Assembly (NCBI RefSeq): GCF_011044495.1
Contig: NZ_CP049143.1
Span: 1-64,000 of the forward strand
Reading direction: 5' to 3'
Source of the DNA: Roseimicrobium sp. ORNL1
GTDB taxonomy: Bacteria; Verrucomicrobiota; Verrucomicrobiia; Verrucomicrobiales; Verrucomicrobiaceae
Length of the DNA stretch: 64,000 bases
The notes below the pieces were generated by a model. That model saw nothing but the letters and a program-made list of their open reading frames with translations. It was not told the DNA's origin and ran no database searches. Shown one piece after another: positions 11,132 through 19,175 of the stretch. The stretch's first letter is position 1, and each line of letters opens with the position of its first letter. The position numbers were made by a program, and so were the translations under genes.

Positions 11132-11892
11132 CTGCGAATGTGGCACCGGCTTCCGGTTTCAGAGAATGGGCACCGCGCGTGTGGCCGCTCGTCATCTTCG
11201 TCGCCCTGCTCCTGTCCCTCGCTCTGGCGGTGAGCCTGGTGATTCGTTTCTGGGACGTGGATCTGGCTACGGCCAAGGTGTGGTGGCACAAGCCCAGACT
11301 GTGGTTTGGGATGCGCTCCGCCCTGTGCCAGGCGCTCAATGATTACAGCCCCGTACTGGCCGCACTGGTGGCGATAGGCGCTGGCCTGGTGGGACTCATG
11401 GCCATCTTCCGCAAGAGCTGGCGTCATCTCGGTCCCCCGGCCCTGTACCTGGTACTGGCGTACCTGCTGGGGCCCGGCTTGCTGGTGAATGGCCTGCTCA
11501 AGCACTCGTGGAACCGCGCCCGACCCAAGGATGTGGTCGAGTTCGGAGGGCACCAGCACTATGAGCGCGTCTTCCTCCATGACCCAGCCTCCGTGGGCCG
11601 GTCCTTCCCCAGTGGTCACGCGTCCGCAGCCTTTTATCTGTGCAGCCTGGGCTTTGCCGCGGCGGTCTGGGGGAGGCGGGAAAATATGTACGCTGGACTC
11701 GCCTTTGGCGTGGCCTGGGGTACGCTGGTCAGCTGGTCGCGAGTGGCCAGTGGAGCTCATTTCCTCAGCGATGTCTTCTGGAGCGCTGCTCTGGTGAATG
11801 TGGTGAATGCCGGTGTGCTGGCCGCCATGCTTCCCTGGAGCAGACCATCCGTCCCTCACACAGAGGACTCGCCCCTGGCTCAATTCTCATGA
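11128..11892 (+). CDS. PAP2-family membrane phosphatase
   Basis: 254 residues, starting at the ATG inside the ATGA overlap with the lipoprotein. All three PAP2 motifs are present: KHSWNRARP, the central PSGH (RSFPSGHASAAF), and SRVASGAHFLSDV. About six hydrophobic helices place it in the inner membrane with the active site facing the periplasm. Relatives (PgpB, LpxE, LpxT) remove or transfer phosphate on phosphatidylglycerol-phosphate, undecaprenyl-pyrophosphate or lipid A. Beside a phospho-group transferase and a GT39 enzyme, a role in recycling or trimming lipid phosphates is likely. The exact substrate is unknown. Confidence 0.9.
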   Translation: MTANVAPASGFREWAPRVWPLVIFVALLLSLALAVSLVIRFWDVDLATAKVWWHKPRLWFGMRSALCQALNDYSPVLAALVAIGAGLVGLMAIFRKSWRHLGPPALYLVLAYLLGPGLLVNGLLKHSWNRARPKDVVEFGGHQHYERVFLHDPASVGRSFPSGHASAAFYLCSLGFAAAVWGRRENMYAGLAFGVAWGTLVSWSRVASGAHFLSDVFWSAALVNVVNAGVLAAMLPWSRPSVPHTEDSPLAQFS

Positions 11893-14006
11893 CGATACCA
11901 CCCGCGCCCGCTTCGACTTCCGCCGAACAACAACCGTCTGAACCCACCTACGCCCCGCGCAGCTACCTCTGGCGGGGCGTCATCATCGTGGTGGCCATGC
12001 AACTGAGCCTGGCCCTGCTCACGCGGGTGGCGCTGCTGTTTCAAGGGCGCCATGAGATGGCGTGGAATCCCTCCCTGCTCGGTTCCTTTGGTGCCGGGTT
12101 GTGGTTCGACATACTGGCGGGCCTGTATGCCTCCGCACCGCTGTGGCTGCTGACGCTGCTGGTGCCGGGCAGGTTGCTGCGCGGCCCGGTGGGCCGGTGG
12201 TGGGTGACGCTGCTGCTGTTCCTCTACAGCGTGGTATTCCTCTTCATCGGCATCGCGGAGTGGTTCTTCTGGGATGAGTTCTCGGTGCGGTTCAACTTCA
12301 TCGCCGTGGACTACCTCGTGTACACGCAGGAGGTCATCGATAACATCCAGCAATCCTATCCCATGCCCGCCATCCTGGGTGGGCTGGCACTGGCGGGCCT
12401 GCTCATTACCTCCCTGGTGGTGCGGCTCGGCGCTCCGGCGTGGATTTGCAAAGGCGATACCCGCTGGCTGCCGCGTCTGGGCCACACGCTGGGCGGCGCG
12501 GCGTTGCTCATCGGCATTTCCTACGTCTGCAGCCAGTCGCAGCTCCCGCGCTTCCGCAACGAGTTCAACCGCGAACTCGGCAAGAACGGCATCTACGCCT
12601 TCTGCGCGTCCTTTTGGGAAAGCGAGATCGACTACGAACGCTTCTACATGAAGCGGGACACCGAAGTGGCCATGACGCGCGCCAAGTCCCTGCTCACGCT
12701 GCAGGACACACCGCCGCTCAATGATGACCCGCAGGACCTTCGTCGTGTGATACACCATGATGGCCCGGAACATCCGTGGAACGTGGTACTGGTCAGCGTG
12801 GAGAGCCTGAGTGCGGAATTCATGAGCCACTTCCAGGAGAGCGGATTCAAGCTGCGCTCCTGGCTCACGCCGAACCTCGACCGCATCGCGGATGAAGGCA
12901 TCCTCTTCACGAATCTCTACGCCACCGGCACCCGCACCGTGCGTGGACTGGAGGCGCTGACGCTGTGCGTGCCACCCACACCCGGACAATCCATCGTCTG
13001 GCGGCCGAACAACGACAAGCTCGCCACCACCGCGAGCCTCTTCCGCGCCCGCGGGTATGACACCAGCTACATCTACGGAGGAGATGCCATGTTCGACAAC
13101 ATGAACACCTTCTTCGCGGGCAATGGGTATCGCGTGATCGATCGCATGGCGAAGTCCAAGAAGGACATCACGTTTCAGAATGCGTGGGGCGTGTGCGATG
13201 AGGACCTCTTCCACTGGGCCACCAAGGAGGCTGATGCCAATCACGCCGCCGGGAAGCCCTTCTTCATGCATGTGATGACCGTTTCCAATCACCGACCCTT
13301 CACCTTCCCCGAGGGCCGCATCGACATGACCTACAAGCAGGGACGTCCCGCCGCGGTGAAGTACACGGACTATGCCATTGGCGATTTCCTGAAGCAGGCG
13401 CAGACGAAGCCGTGGTTCAAGAACACCGTGTTCGTGGTCGTGGCGGACCACTGCCACGGCAGCGCGGGCAAGGTGGAACTCGATGTGACCAAGTACCACA
13501 TCCCCTGCATCATCTGGAATCCCGAACTCATCAAGCCGCACGTCATCACGGACCTGTGCAGCCAGGTGGATGTGATGCCCACACTCTTCGGCCTGCTGAA
13601 CTGGAGCTACACCACCTCCTTCTACGGTCAGGATGTGCTGTCCGCAGGATACGGGAAGGAGCAGCAGCGTGCCTTTGTCTCGAACTACCAGAAGATTGCC
13701 GTCATCACCGACAAGACCCTCGCCTTGCTGAAGCCGAAACAGGAAATCACCCTGGGAACACTCAAGCTCAAGACCGGCGCCGTATCACGGGACAGCGCTG
13801 ACCCCAGCCTCGCCTCGGGCTTGGCCGAGCGGTTGGAAGACACCATCGCCTACTACCAGTCTGCCTCGTGGAGATTCCGCAACGGCAAGATGAAGGAGCA
13901 ACCTCAACCCGGCGGCGCGGCCCACGAGGGCGGAAGTGAAGGTGGAAGCGGAACTCCGGCACACGCACCGGCCAAGGTCGCTGCCGCGCAGAAGAAGGCG
14001 GGCTAG
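11889..14006 (+). CDS. LTA-synthase-like membrane phosphoglycerol/phosphoethanolamine transferase
   Basis: 705 residues from the ATG that overlaps the PAP2 stop. Five N-terminal hydrophobic helices (to about 220) are followed by a large extracytoplasmic sulfatase/alkaline-phosphatase fold. Visible catalytic elements are Glu305 in VLVSVESLS (metal ligand), the TGTRTVRGLEAL segment holding the nucleophilic Thr (348 or 350), IYGGDAMFDNM, and the metal-binding VVADHCHGSAG. This layout is that of LtaS, OpgB and related enzymes that move a phospho-alcohol head group from a phospholipid to a glycan or lipid. In a Gram-negative the product is more likely a modified periplasmic glucan or lipid than teichoic acid. 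The C-terminal 40 residues are low-complexity Gly/Ala/Pro/Lys. Confidence 0.87.
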   Translation: MTIPPAPASTSAEQQPSEPTYAPRSYLWRGVIIVVAMQLSLALLTRVALLFQGRHEMAWNPSLLGSFGAGLWFDILAGLYASAPLWLLTLLVPGRLLRGPVGRWWVTLLLFLYSVVFLFIGIAEWFFWDEFSVRFNFIAVDYLVYTQEVIDNIQQSYPMPAILGGLALAGLLITSLVVRLGAPAWICKGDTRWLPRLGHTLGGAALLIGISYVCSQSQLPRFRNEFNRELGKNGIYAFCASFWESEIDYERFYMKRDTEVAMTRAKSLLTLQDTPPLNDDPQDLRRVIHHDGPEHPWNVVLVSVESLSAEFMSHFQESGFKLRSWLTPNLDRIADEGILFTNLYATGTRTVRGLEALTLCVPPTPGQSIVWRPNNDKLATTASLFRARGYDTSYIYGGDAMFDNMNTFFAGNGYRVIDRMAKSKKDITFQNAWGVCDEDLFHWATKEADANHAAGKPFFMHVMTVSNHRPFTFPEGRIDMTYKQGRPAAVKYTDYAIGDFLKQAQTKPWFKNTVFVVVADHCHGSAGKVELDVTKYHIPCIIWNPELIKPHVITDLCSQVDVMPTLFGLLNWSYTTSFYGQDVLSAGYGKEQQRAFVSNYQKIAVITDKTLALLKPKQEITLGTLKLKTGAVSRDSADPSLASGLAERLEDTIAYYQSASWRFRNGKMKEQPQPGGAAHEGGSEGGSGTPAHAPAKVAAAQKKAG

Positions 14007-14119
14007 GGGGGGTGAGGTGCGAGCACCCTCACATCATCCTTTCCCGCAACTTTCCGCAAGACTCCCGGAAGCGGAAGACGTCCTGACGAAGCACTTCCGC
14101 GCACCACCCCCTTCAACGC

Positions 14120-14306
14120 AAACGTCCCTCCACAAAACGGCGGGTAGGGATGCGCTCCTGCGCGTCCGTCTTTAGATGGGCGGAGGCGGGGCGGAGCTGC
14201 GGCACCAAACGGCCCCTCCACGTGGCATCTCCCTCCCCCTCCGCCCGCCATCTACGGACGCGCGGGAGCGCATCCCTACCGCCCCTTTTTTTGTGGAGGG
14301 GCGTTG
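14120..14306. repeat. Long palindromic element, copy 1
   Basis: Inverted arms run inward from AACGTCCCTCCACAAAA at 14120 and TTTTGTGGAGGGGCGTT ending at 14306, each continuing into GGTAGGGATGCGCTCC, GCGCGTCCG and a GATGG..CGGCGGA stretch. The core (about 14193-14245) is GCTGCGGCACCAAACGGCCC ... CACGTGGCATC. A second copy is at 17401-17582 with its core in the opposite orientation. The rest of 14007-14583 contains no supported gene; 14539-14573 carries a short repeat (CGTCCGACTGTCGCACCGCT) shared with 35.36 and 36.48 kb. Confidence 0.9.
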
Positions 14307-14583
14307 AGATGCTGAGCCAATGGCGTCTCAGGGGCTCTGGTTTGTATTCGCTTCGACAATGAACCCGCAGACAATCGCTCCTAGAGTCGGCAGGGACGGT
14401 AGTGACAGGACAACCAGACCTGACCGATACAAAAGTGCTGACAGTCCTGCCACCGCCAGCCCGCCCGCCGGATTCGGCGTCGTTTTCCCATTGCCACGCG
14501 CCGAATCGTCGTTTTTCATCCCGGCCCGTTCACTGTCCACCGTCCGACTGTCGCACCGCTTACCGTCCTACCGACAAGACACC

Positions 14584-15702
14584 ATGCCCACCTACCGCAT
14601 CCTCCCCGCCGCCGCCCACAACGAACTCGTCCGCAAGGCCTACCAGCACCGCGGCTACACGGCTGCTGAGGCGGAGGACGGCGCGCGCTTCTGCGAGATG
14701 GCGGCCACGCACGGCATCCGCACGCACAACGCCATCAAGGCGCTGCACCTGGACCACCTCTTCGGCAGCGCCGTGGGTGGTTGCAAGCCGGGCGCGGAGA
14801 TCAAGGTCATCGAGAAGAAGTTCGCCGCCAGCGAAGTGTGGGACGCGCAGCTCAAGCTGGGACAGTCCGTCGCCTTCCGCGCCATGGAACGCTGCATGGA
14901 ACTGGCCGACCAATACGGCATCGGCCAGGTCAGCGTGGACAATGCCTTCCACTACCTCTGGGGCGGTGGTTATGTGATGGAAGCCGCGAAGAAGGGCTAC
15001 ATCGCGTATACGAACTGCACCAGCACCCTCGGTGAAGTCGTGCCCTTCGGCGGCAAGTTCCCCGTGCTCGGCACCAATCCCCACTCCTGGGGCCTGCCCA
15101 CCACGGACTCCGCGGGCTTCCCCATCGTCATCGACTGGGCCACCTCCACCGTGGCCATGGGCCGCGTGCAGCAGCTCCGCCGTGAGAACAAGCCCCTGCC
15201 TCCCGGCGCTGCCGTGGATGCCGAGGGCAACCCCACCACCGACCCCCACGCCGCGCAGTGGCTCCTGCCCTTCGGCGCGCACAAGGGCTACGGCCTCTCC
15301 CTGCTCATCGAAGTCATGGGCGCCCTCATCGGCGGCTCCCTGCCCACCATCCGCGGCGGCGGCGGCCATCCCGACTTCAAGGACAAGCCCCTGCCCGCCG
15401 GCGAGAAGCGCACCAGCAGCTTCTACTTCCAGGTCATCCACCCCGATGCGATTGGCAGCGGCCTCTTCGCCAAGGGCCGCAACCAGGCCGAGAACGTGAA
15501 GGCCGTGCTGCAGGACATCCGCGGCCACGGCAATGAGAACTGCATGCTCCCCGGCCAGCCCGAAGCCGAGAATGCCAAGCACACCACCAAAGCCGGCGGC
15601 CTCCTCTTCAGCGACGCCGAAATCGCCGCGCTCAACGAAGTCGCTGAGGAATGCGGCTACGCCAAGTTCGACGCGGAGAAGCTGCCGAGCTATGAGGTGT
15701 GA
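14584..15702 (+). CDS. Ldh2-family malate/L-lactate/ureidoglycolate-type dehydrogenase
   Basis: 372 residues from MPTYRILPAAAHNELV; the longer upstream reading frame to 14320 is repeat-derived. It belongs to the COG2055 family of NAD(P)-dependent 2-hydroxyacid oxidoreductases, which have a non-Rossmann fold. Recognisable segments include ATHGIRTHN (substrate region), VAFRAMERCMELA, FGGKFPVLGTNPHSWGLP and WLLPFGAHKGYGLSLLIEV. Substrate (malate, sulfolactate, ureidoglycolate or similar) is not decidable from sequence. It stands alone between repeat regions. Confidence 0.9.
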   Translation: MPTYRILPAAAHNELVRKAYQHRGYTAAEAEDGARFCEMAATHGIRTHNAIKALHLDHLFGSAVGGCKPGAEIKVIEKKFAASEVWDAQLKLGQSVAFRAMERCMELADQYGIGQVSVDNAFHYLWGGGYVMEAAKKGYIAYTNCTSTLGEVVPFGGKFPVLGTNPHSWGLPTTDSAGFPIVIDWATSTVAMGRVQQLRRENKPLPPGAAVDAEGNPTTDPHAAQWLLPFGAHKGYGLSLLIEVMGALIGGSLPTIRGGGGHPDFKDKPLPAGEKRTSSFYFQVIHPDAIGSGLFAKGRNQAENVKAVLQDIRGHGNENCMLPGQPEAENAKHTTKAGGLLFSDAEIAALNEVAEECGYAKFDAEKLPSYEV

Positions 15703-15824
15703 GGGAGAGTGGTGAGGTTTGAGGCGCAGTCCTCATCCCGACAACACGCCTTCTTGAAGTCATGAACATCCAGCACCTGGCGCTCGGCACCCGAGCCGCC
15801 GGGTGACTTTTCACTCCTGGATCC

Positions 15825-16862
15825 ATGGAGGGTCACTGCAAACACATTGCCATGCGGCTTCAAGAAGCGCTGGTGGAAAAGTTTGCGGCCGCGGCCACAC
15901 TGCCGGAGACCCGCATCAGGCTCGAGGGAAAAGACGATAGCTGGAGCTGCATCGCAGAGCGCGGCTCGTCCACTTGCGACATCTGGTGTTGTGAACGCGA
16001 GGGTCAACCGCGTTACGACATCCGCTTCCAGCGGGGAGGTGAAAAGCTCAGGATTGGCAACGGTGACACGGAACAAAGGACGATCGCGGCAGTGGCCGAT
16101 TGGCTGAACGGTTGCGATGCGCCAGCCCTCCGCGAGCGGCATTCCATCCTGAATCCCATGAACCGCGCCTTGCTGGGGCTGCGCGCCAAACTCATGGAGG
16201 CCAGACCGTCCCTGTCCCTGCCGCCCTATCTATTCGCTCCGTTCGCAGGTCCCTTCGATGCCCTTGTGCTCCGGCAGGGGGAGCGAACATGCTCTCTATG
16301 GTGGATCTCCAGCCACGAGAAAAAGAACCCACATGCCGAGTTCTTTTGGGACGGATGTCGCTTGTTCAAGTTCGAGGTCACCGACATCCAGTTTCTGGCG
16401 GCAGTCACCAATCGGTGGCTCGTAGACACCGCGAAGCCTTCCGAAATGAAGGTGGAATTTCCCTCCCTGAACATCCATCCCGTTGCCGAATACTACGAGA
16501 TTGGAAACGGGTTGGAGGGAGAGTTCTTCCTGGGCTGGGATGCTATGGAAAATTCGTGGGTGGGTCACCTCCCCGAGAGCATCCAGCCTCTGGTGAAGGC
16601 GTTCATCGCCGCAATGCGCCAGAAAGGCTATGACCGGAAACTACGACCAGGGCAATCCATGTTCACCTTTGTCCTGTCGCGTTCACGACGCTACGGGCTC
16701 CGCCAAGGACAGCCCTTTGTTGATTTTTCATTCAATGACGAAGGCATGACCATCAGCAACAACCTCGGAGGCACCTGCACCACCCACCAGCAGCCCTCCA
16801 TCATGCTGACTCCTGAGGTGGAGCAGCTGCTCGAACGCCTCGCCGCCGAGCCCATCGACTAA
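15825..16862 (+). CDS. Hypothetical protein, unknown family
   Basis: 345 residues from ATG 15825; ATG 15852 (MRLQEALVEKF) is an equally plausible start. No signal peptide or membrane segment. The middle and C-terminal parts alternate charged helices and strands (SLWWISSHEKKNPHAEFFW, WVGHLPESIQPLVKAFIAAM). I recognise no domain. Its GC and codon use are a little more relaxed than those of neighbouring genes. Neighbours are long non-coding repeats, so context gives no hint. Confidence 0.6.
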   Translation: MEGHCKHIAMRLQEALVEKFAAAATLPETRIRLEGKDDSWSCIAERGSSTCDIWCCEREGQPRYDIRFQRGGEKLRIGNGDTEQRTIAAVADWLNGCDAPALRERHSILNPMNRALLGLRAKLMEARPSLSLPPYLFAPFAGPFDALVLRQGERTCSLWWISSHEKKNPHAEFFWDGCRLFKFEVTDIQFLAAVTNRWLVDTAKPSEMKVEFPSLNIHPVAEYYEIGNGLEGEFFLGWDAMENSWVGHLPESIQPLVKAFIAAMRQKGYDRKLRPGQSMFTFVLSRSRRYGLRQGQPFVDFSFNDEGMTISNNLGGTCTTHQQPSIMLTPEVEQLLERLAAEPID

Positions 16863-16926
16863 CGAGGGTTCAGTCGCGGCACAAGCAAGACCAACGGAAA
16901 AGGGAATACGCAGGAAAAGTCCAGAT

Positions 16927-17035
16927 ACTGTGACGCGCAGCGTCCCTGGACTGCGCGCAGCCCTGCTGCCGCTTTCCTAAAGTGCAGCCTGCTGCACGCC
17001 TCACCGCGACGAAGTCGCCAAGCTTTCCGGAGCAC
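16927..17035. repeat. Partial copy of the 40.5-kb palindromic element
   Basis: GACGCGCAGCGTCCCTGGAC followed by TGCGCGCAGCCCTGCTGCCG and CTTTCCT matches the left arm at 40538-40589. The continuation CACCGCGACGAAGTCGCCAA matches, in reverse complement, the core at about 40640-40670. Only one outer arm is present here, so this looks like a truncated or rearranged copy. At 17170-17250 a further degenerate stem (CTCCACGCCCCAAGTCGC ... GTCGTGGAG, CGGTGGCAAAGGCC) is visible. No supported gene lies in 16863-17911. Confidence 0.75.
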
Positions 17036-17400
17036 ACTACCTACGCGCGAGCGTCGCCATCCCCTCCGTACGCAGCGAACTCCCGAAAGCTCCTCCCAAA
17101 ACGCCTATGCGTCACGCGAAGTGCCCGTGACTGGATAAACAGGGCCATAACGCACTTCCCACCAACTCCACGCCCCAAGTCGCTTTGCGTCGTGGAGTGC
17201 GGTGGCAAAGGCCTCCCTCGAGGCCGCGACACCGCTTTGAACGAAGGAATCTCGTCCAGATATCCCGGAGCACTTCTGTGGAACCCAGCATTCGAGGCTT
17301 CCCTGCGTGAGCTCACCCCGACCACACAACACGTTTCCTGATATACCACACTTCACCAAATCCACCCGAGCCCCTGAGCCACCATTCACTCTGAATGTCA

Positions 17401-17582
17401 GCGTCCCTCCAAACAAAAACGACGGTAGGGATGCGCTCCCGCGCGTCCGTAGATGGCGGGCGGAGGTGGAGGACGATGCCACATAGCGAGGCCGTTTCGT
17501 GCCGCAGTTCCACACCACCTCCGCCCGCCTGAAGCCGGACGCGCGGGAGCGCATCCCTACCGCATCTTTTGGTGGAGGGACG
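17401..17582. repeat. Long palindromic element, copy 2
   Basis: Inverted arms GCGTCCCTCC ... GGTAGGGATGCGCTCCCGCG ... and their complement ending GGTGGAGGGACG at 17582. The core (about 17473-17512) is inverted relative to the copy at 14120-14306: GATGCCACATAGCGAGGCCG here against CGGCCCCTCCACGTGGCATC there. The same arms around a flipped core argue for a real mobile or recombining unit rather than chance symmetry. Confidence 0.88.
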
Positions 17583-17911
17583 TTCGCCTTGAAGAACGCA
17601 GTCCGCCGAATTGCTTCAACTGAGCATCACAAGTCACCGCGAAAGGCATGTGCCAGCCGAACGGAGCCTTCGGCACATTCTCATTGAGGTTTATGCCTAT
17701 CGCATTCCTGCCCCCATTTTGGTCTGCGGCCATCCACCCCTCACCCGGCCCTCACCCACCACACCCCTTGCCTACCCCACCACTTCTCTGGTAGCATCCC
17801 AACCACACAACCGTCCATCCATCCACCCATCACACCTCGCGCGCCGCCCAACTAGGCCCCGCGCTGAGGGCGCCACGGCAACCCAACCCTGCGGACCACC
17901 TGCCCCTTCCC

Positions 17912-18364
17912 ATGAGCAAACCACACTCACACGGACACTCGCACCCGCAGCAACACCCACACCCCCAGCCCCACCGGCACAAGCGAAGCGCCGCCCCGGG
18001 TGAATGGGCCTCACGGAATCGCAGCTACGTCGTCACCCTCGGCCTCATCTTCGCCGCCCTCGCCTTCGTCCTGTGGAAACTCCAGGTCACCGGCCCCGAC
18101 GCCGATGTCAGCGACCTCTCATCGCAGGGGAAGTGGGAGTGGTCGTGGCAAGAACAGCGAGAACAGCGCCCCGTGTGGAAATCGGTCCTGTTCTACCCCT
18201 CCTCCGGCCTCGGCCTCGCCTTCCTCAGCACCGGACTCTTCGCCAGCCAGGGCATCGTGAAAAAAGTCGCCGCCGCCACCTCCCTCTCCTGGGTCACCTT
18301 CCCCATCCGCCTCCTCGCCCTCCCCGTGCAGTTGGTACTTTCGGTGTTTGATAAGAAGAGGTGA
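17912..18364 (+). CDS. His-rich small membrane protein
   Basis: 150 residues. The first 25 are dominated by His and Pro (MSKPHSHGHSHPQQHPHP...), a likely metal-binding tail. Hydrophobic segments are at about 40-56 (YVVTLGLIFAALAFVLWKL), 92-110 and 120-143. The last ends in a basic DKKR, so the C-terminus is probably cytoplasmic. No family recognised. The upstream 250 bases are CA-rich and contain short CCATC repeats; no clear promoter. Confidence 0.65.
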   Translation: MSKPHSHGHSHPQQHPHPQPHRHKRSAAPGEWASRNRSYVVTLGLIFAALAFVLWKLQVTGPDADVSDLSSQGKWEWSWQEQREQRPVWKSVLFYPSSGLGLAFLSTGLFASQGIVKKVAAATSLSWVTFPIRLLALPVQLVLSVFDKKR

Positions 18365-18424
18365 GAGGTGCGGGATGGTTTGGGGATCGGGCCGCACGTG
18401 ACCTTCCAAAGCCGACTCCCCTGC

Positions 18425-18466
18425 CTGCCGGGAGCTCCGAGCACTGCGCTCGTGGACTACCGGCAG
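18425..18466. terminator. Hairpin between convergent genes
   Basis: CTGCCGGGAGCTCCGAGC and GCTCGTGGACTACCGGCAG form an imperfect stem around a short loop, between the end of the His-rich protein (18364) and the end of the immunity gene (18549). It could terminate both transcripts, although no T-run follows. Confidence 0.45.
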
Positions 18467-18548
18467 CGGGGGATGGCTGGAAAACCCACTATGTCCAGAT
18501 GATCAGACAACACATGGAAGACATAAACACACTCCCAGTGTCACGTGC

Positions 18549-19175
18549 TCATTCGGCAAATGAGATACGGCGAATCGATTGTCCCGGTGGCAAAGTCCGC
18601 ACTTTGTTCCGTAGCTGACCGCAAATCTCCACATAAACGCTCAAGTCGATTACCTCTAGATTGGTAAGGTCATCTGCGCCTCCAAGGAACAACGGCACTT
18701 TGTACCCAACGCAGTCGCCAAAAGCCAAATCTGTGGGGTTTAGGCTCCTCCACTGGCTCCAAAACGGAGCTGCAAGAGCCTCATCAGTATACTCAACCAG
18801 CTCGATGTTGTGGAAGTCTAGAGCAGAAGCCGGGATCTCCATTGCTTCACCCGCTCCGATTTCCAGCATCAAGACCTGGGGCTCACCATCTTCCGTTCGT
18901 GCACGATCACACGCAAAATGTCGCCCGAGCCAGTCGTAGCCGAAGGGTACGATTCTTCCTCGATATTCTGGAAAAACTCCCTCGATCGCCTCAGTTACGA
19001 CTGGTAGTTGCCCCGGGTGGAAAACCCGGTAGAGACCATGATTAAATGTCTTTCCGCCGAGTTCATCAAAAATCCGGGCGAGGTTCTGAACTCCAAAATC
19101 TACAGAAGAAGGCAAAATTCGATCTCCGGTGCCCGCGGTAGCCACAAAGAATTGTTGGAATCGATCTAAAATCAT
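18549..19175 (-). CDS. Predicted immunity protein for the RHS toxin (DUF1851/Tdi1-like)
   Basis: 208 residues, soluble, acidic. The layout resembles GAD-like/DUF1851 immunity proteins of the Tdi1 type: an N-terminal helical part, GLYRVFHPGQLPVVTEAIEG, the central FGYDWLGRHFACDR, and a C-terminal block with GYKVPLFLGGADDLTNLEVI and YVEICGQL. Such proteins bind and neutralise secreted nuclease toxins. Its ATG overlaps the stop of the giant RHS gene by 4 bases (ATGA at 19172-19175), so it is made whenever the toxin is made. Function as cognate immunity is inferred from family resemblance plus position. Confidence 0.75.
   Translation of the reverse strand: MILDRFQQFFVATAGTGDRILPSSVDFGVQNLARIFDELGGKTFNHGLYRVFHPGQLPVVTEAIEGVFPEYRGRIVPFGYDWLGRHFACDRARTEDGEPQVLMLEIGAGEAMEIPASALDFHNIELVEYTDEALAAPFWSQWRSLNPTDLAFGDCVGYKVPLFLGGADDLTNLEVIDLSVYVEICGQLRNKVRTLPPGQSIRRISFAE

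Noticed and set aside
11880-13541. 553-residue ORF antisense to the LTA-synthase-like gene
   Set aside because: Low-complexity His/Gln/Arg composition and exact antiphase to a gene with clear catalytic motifs.
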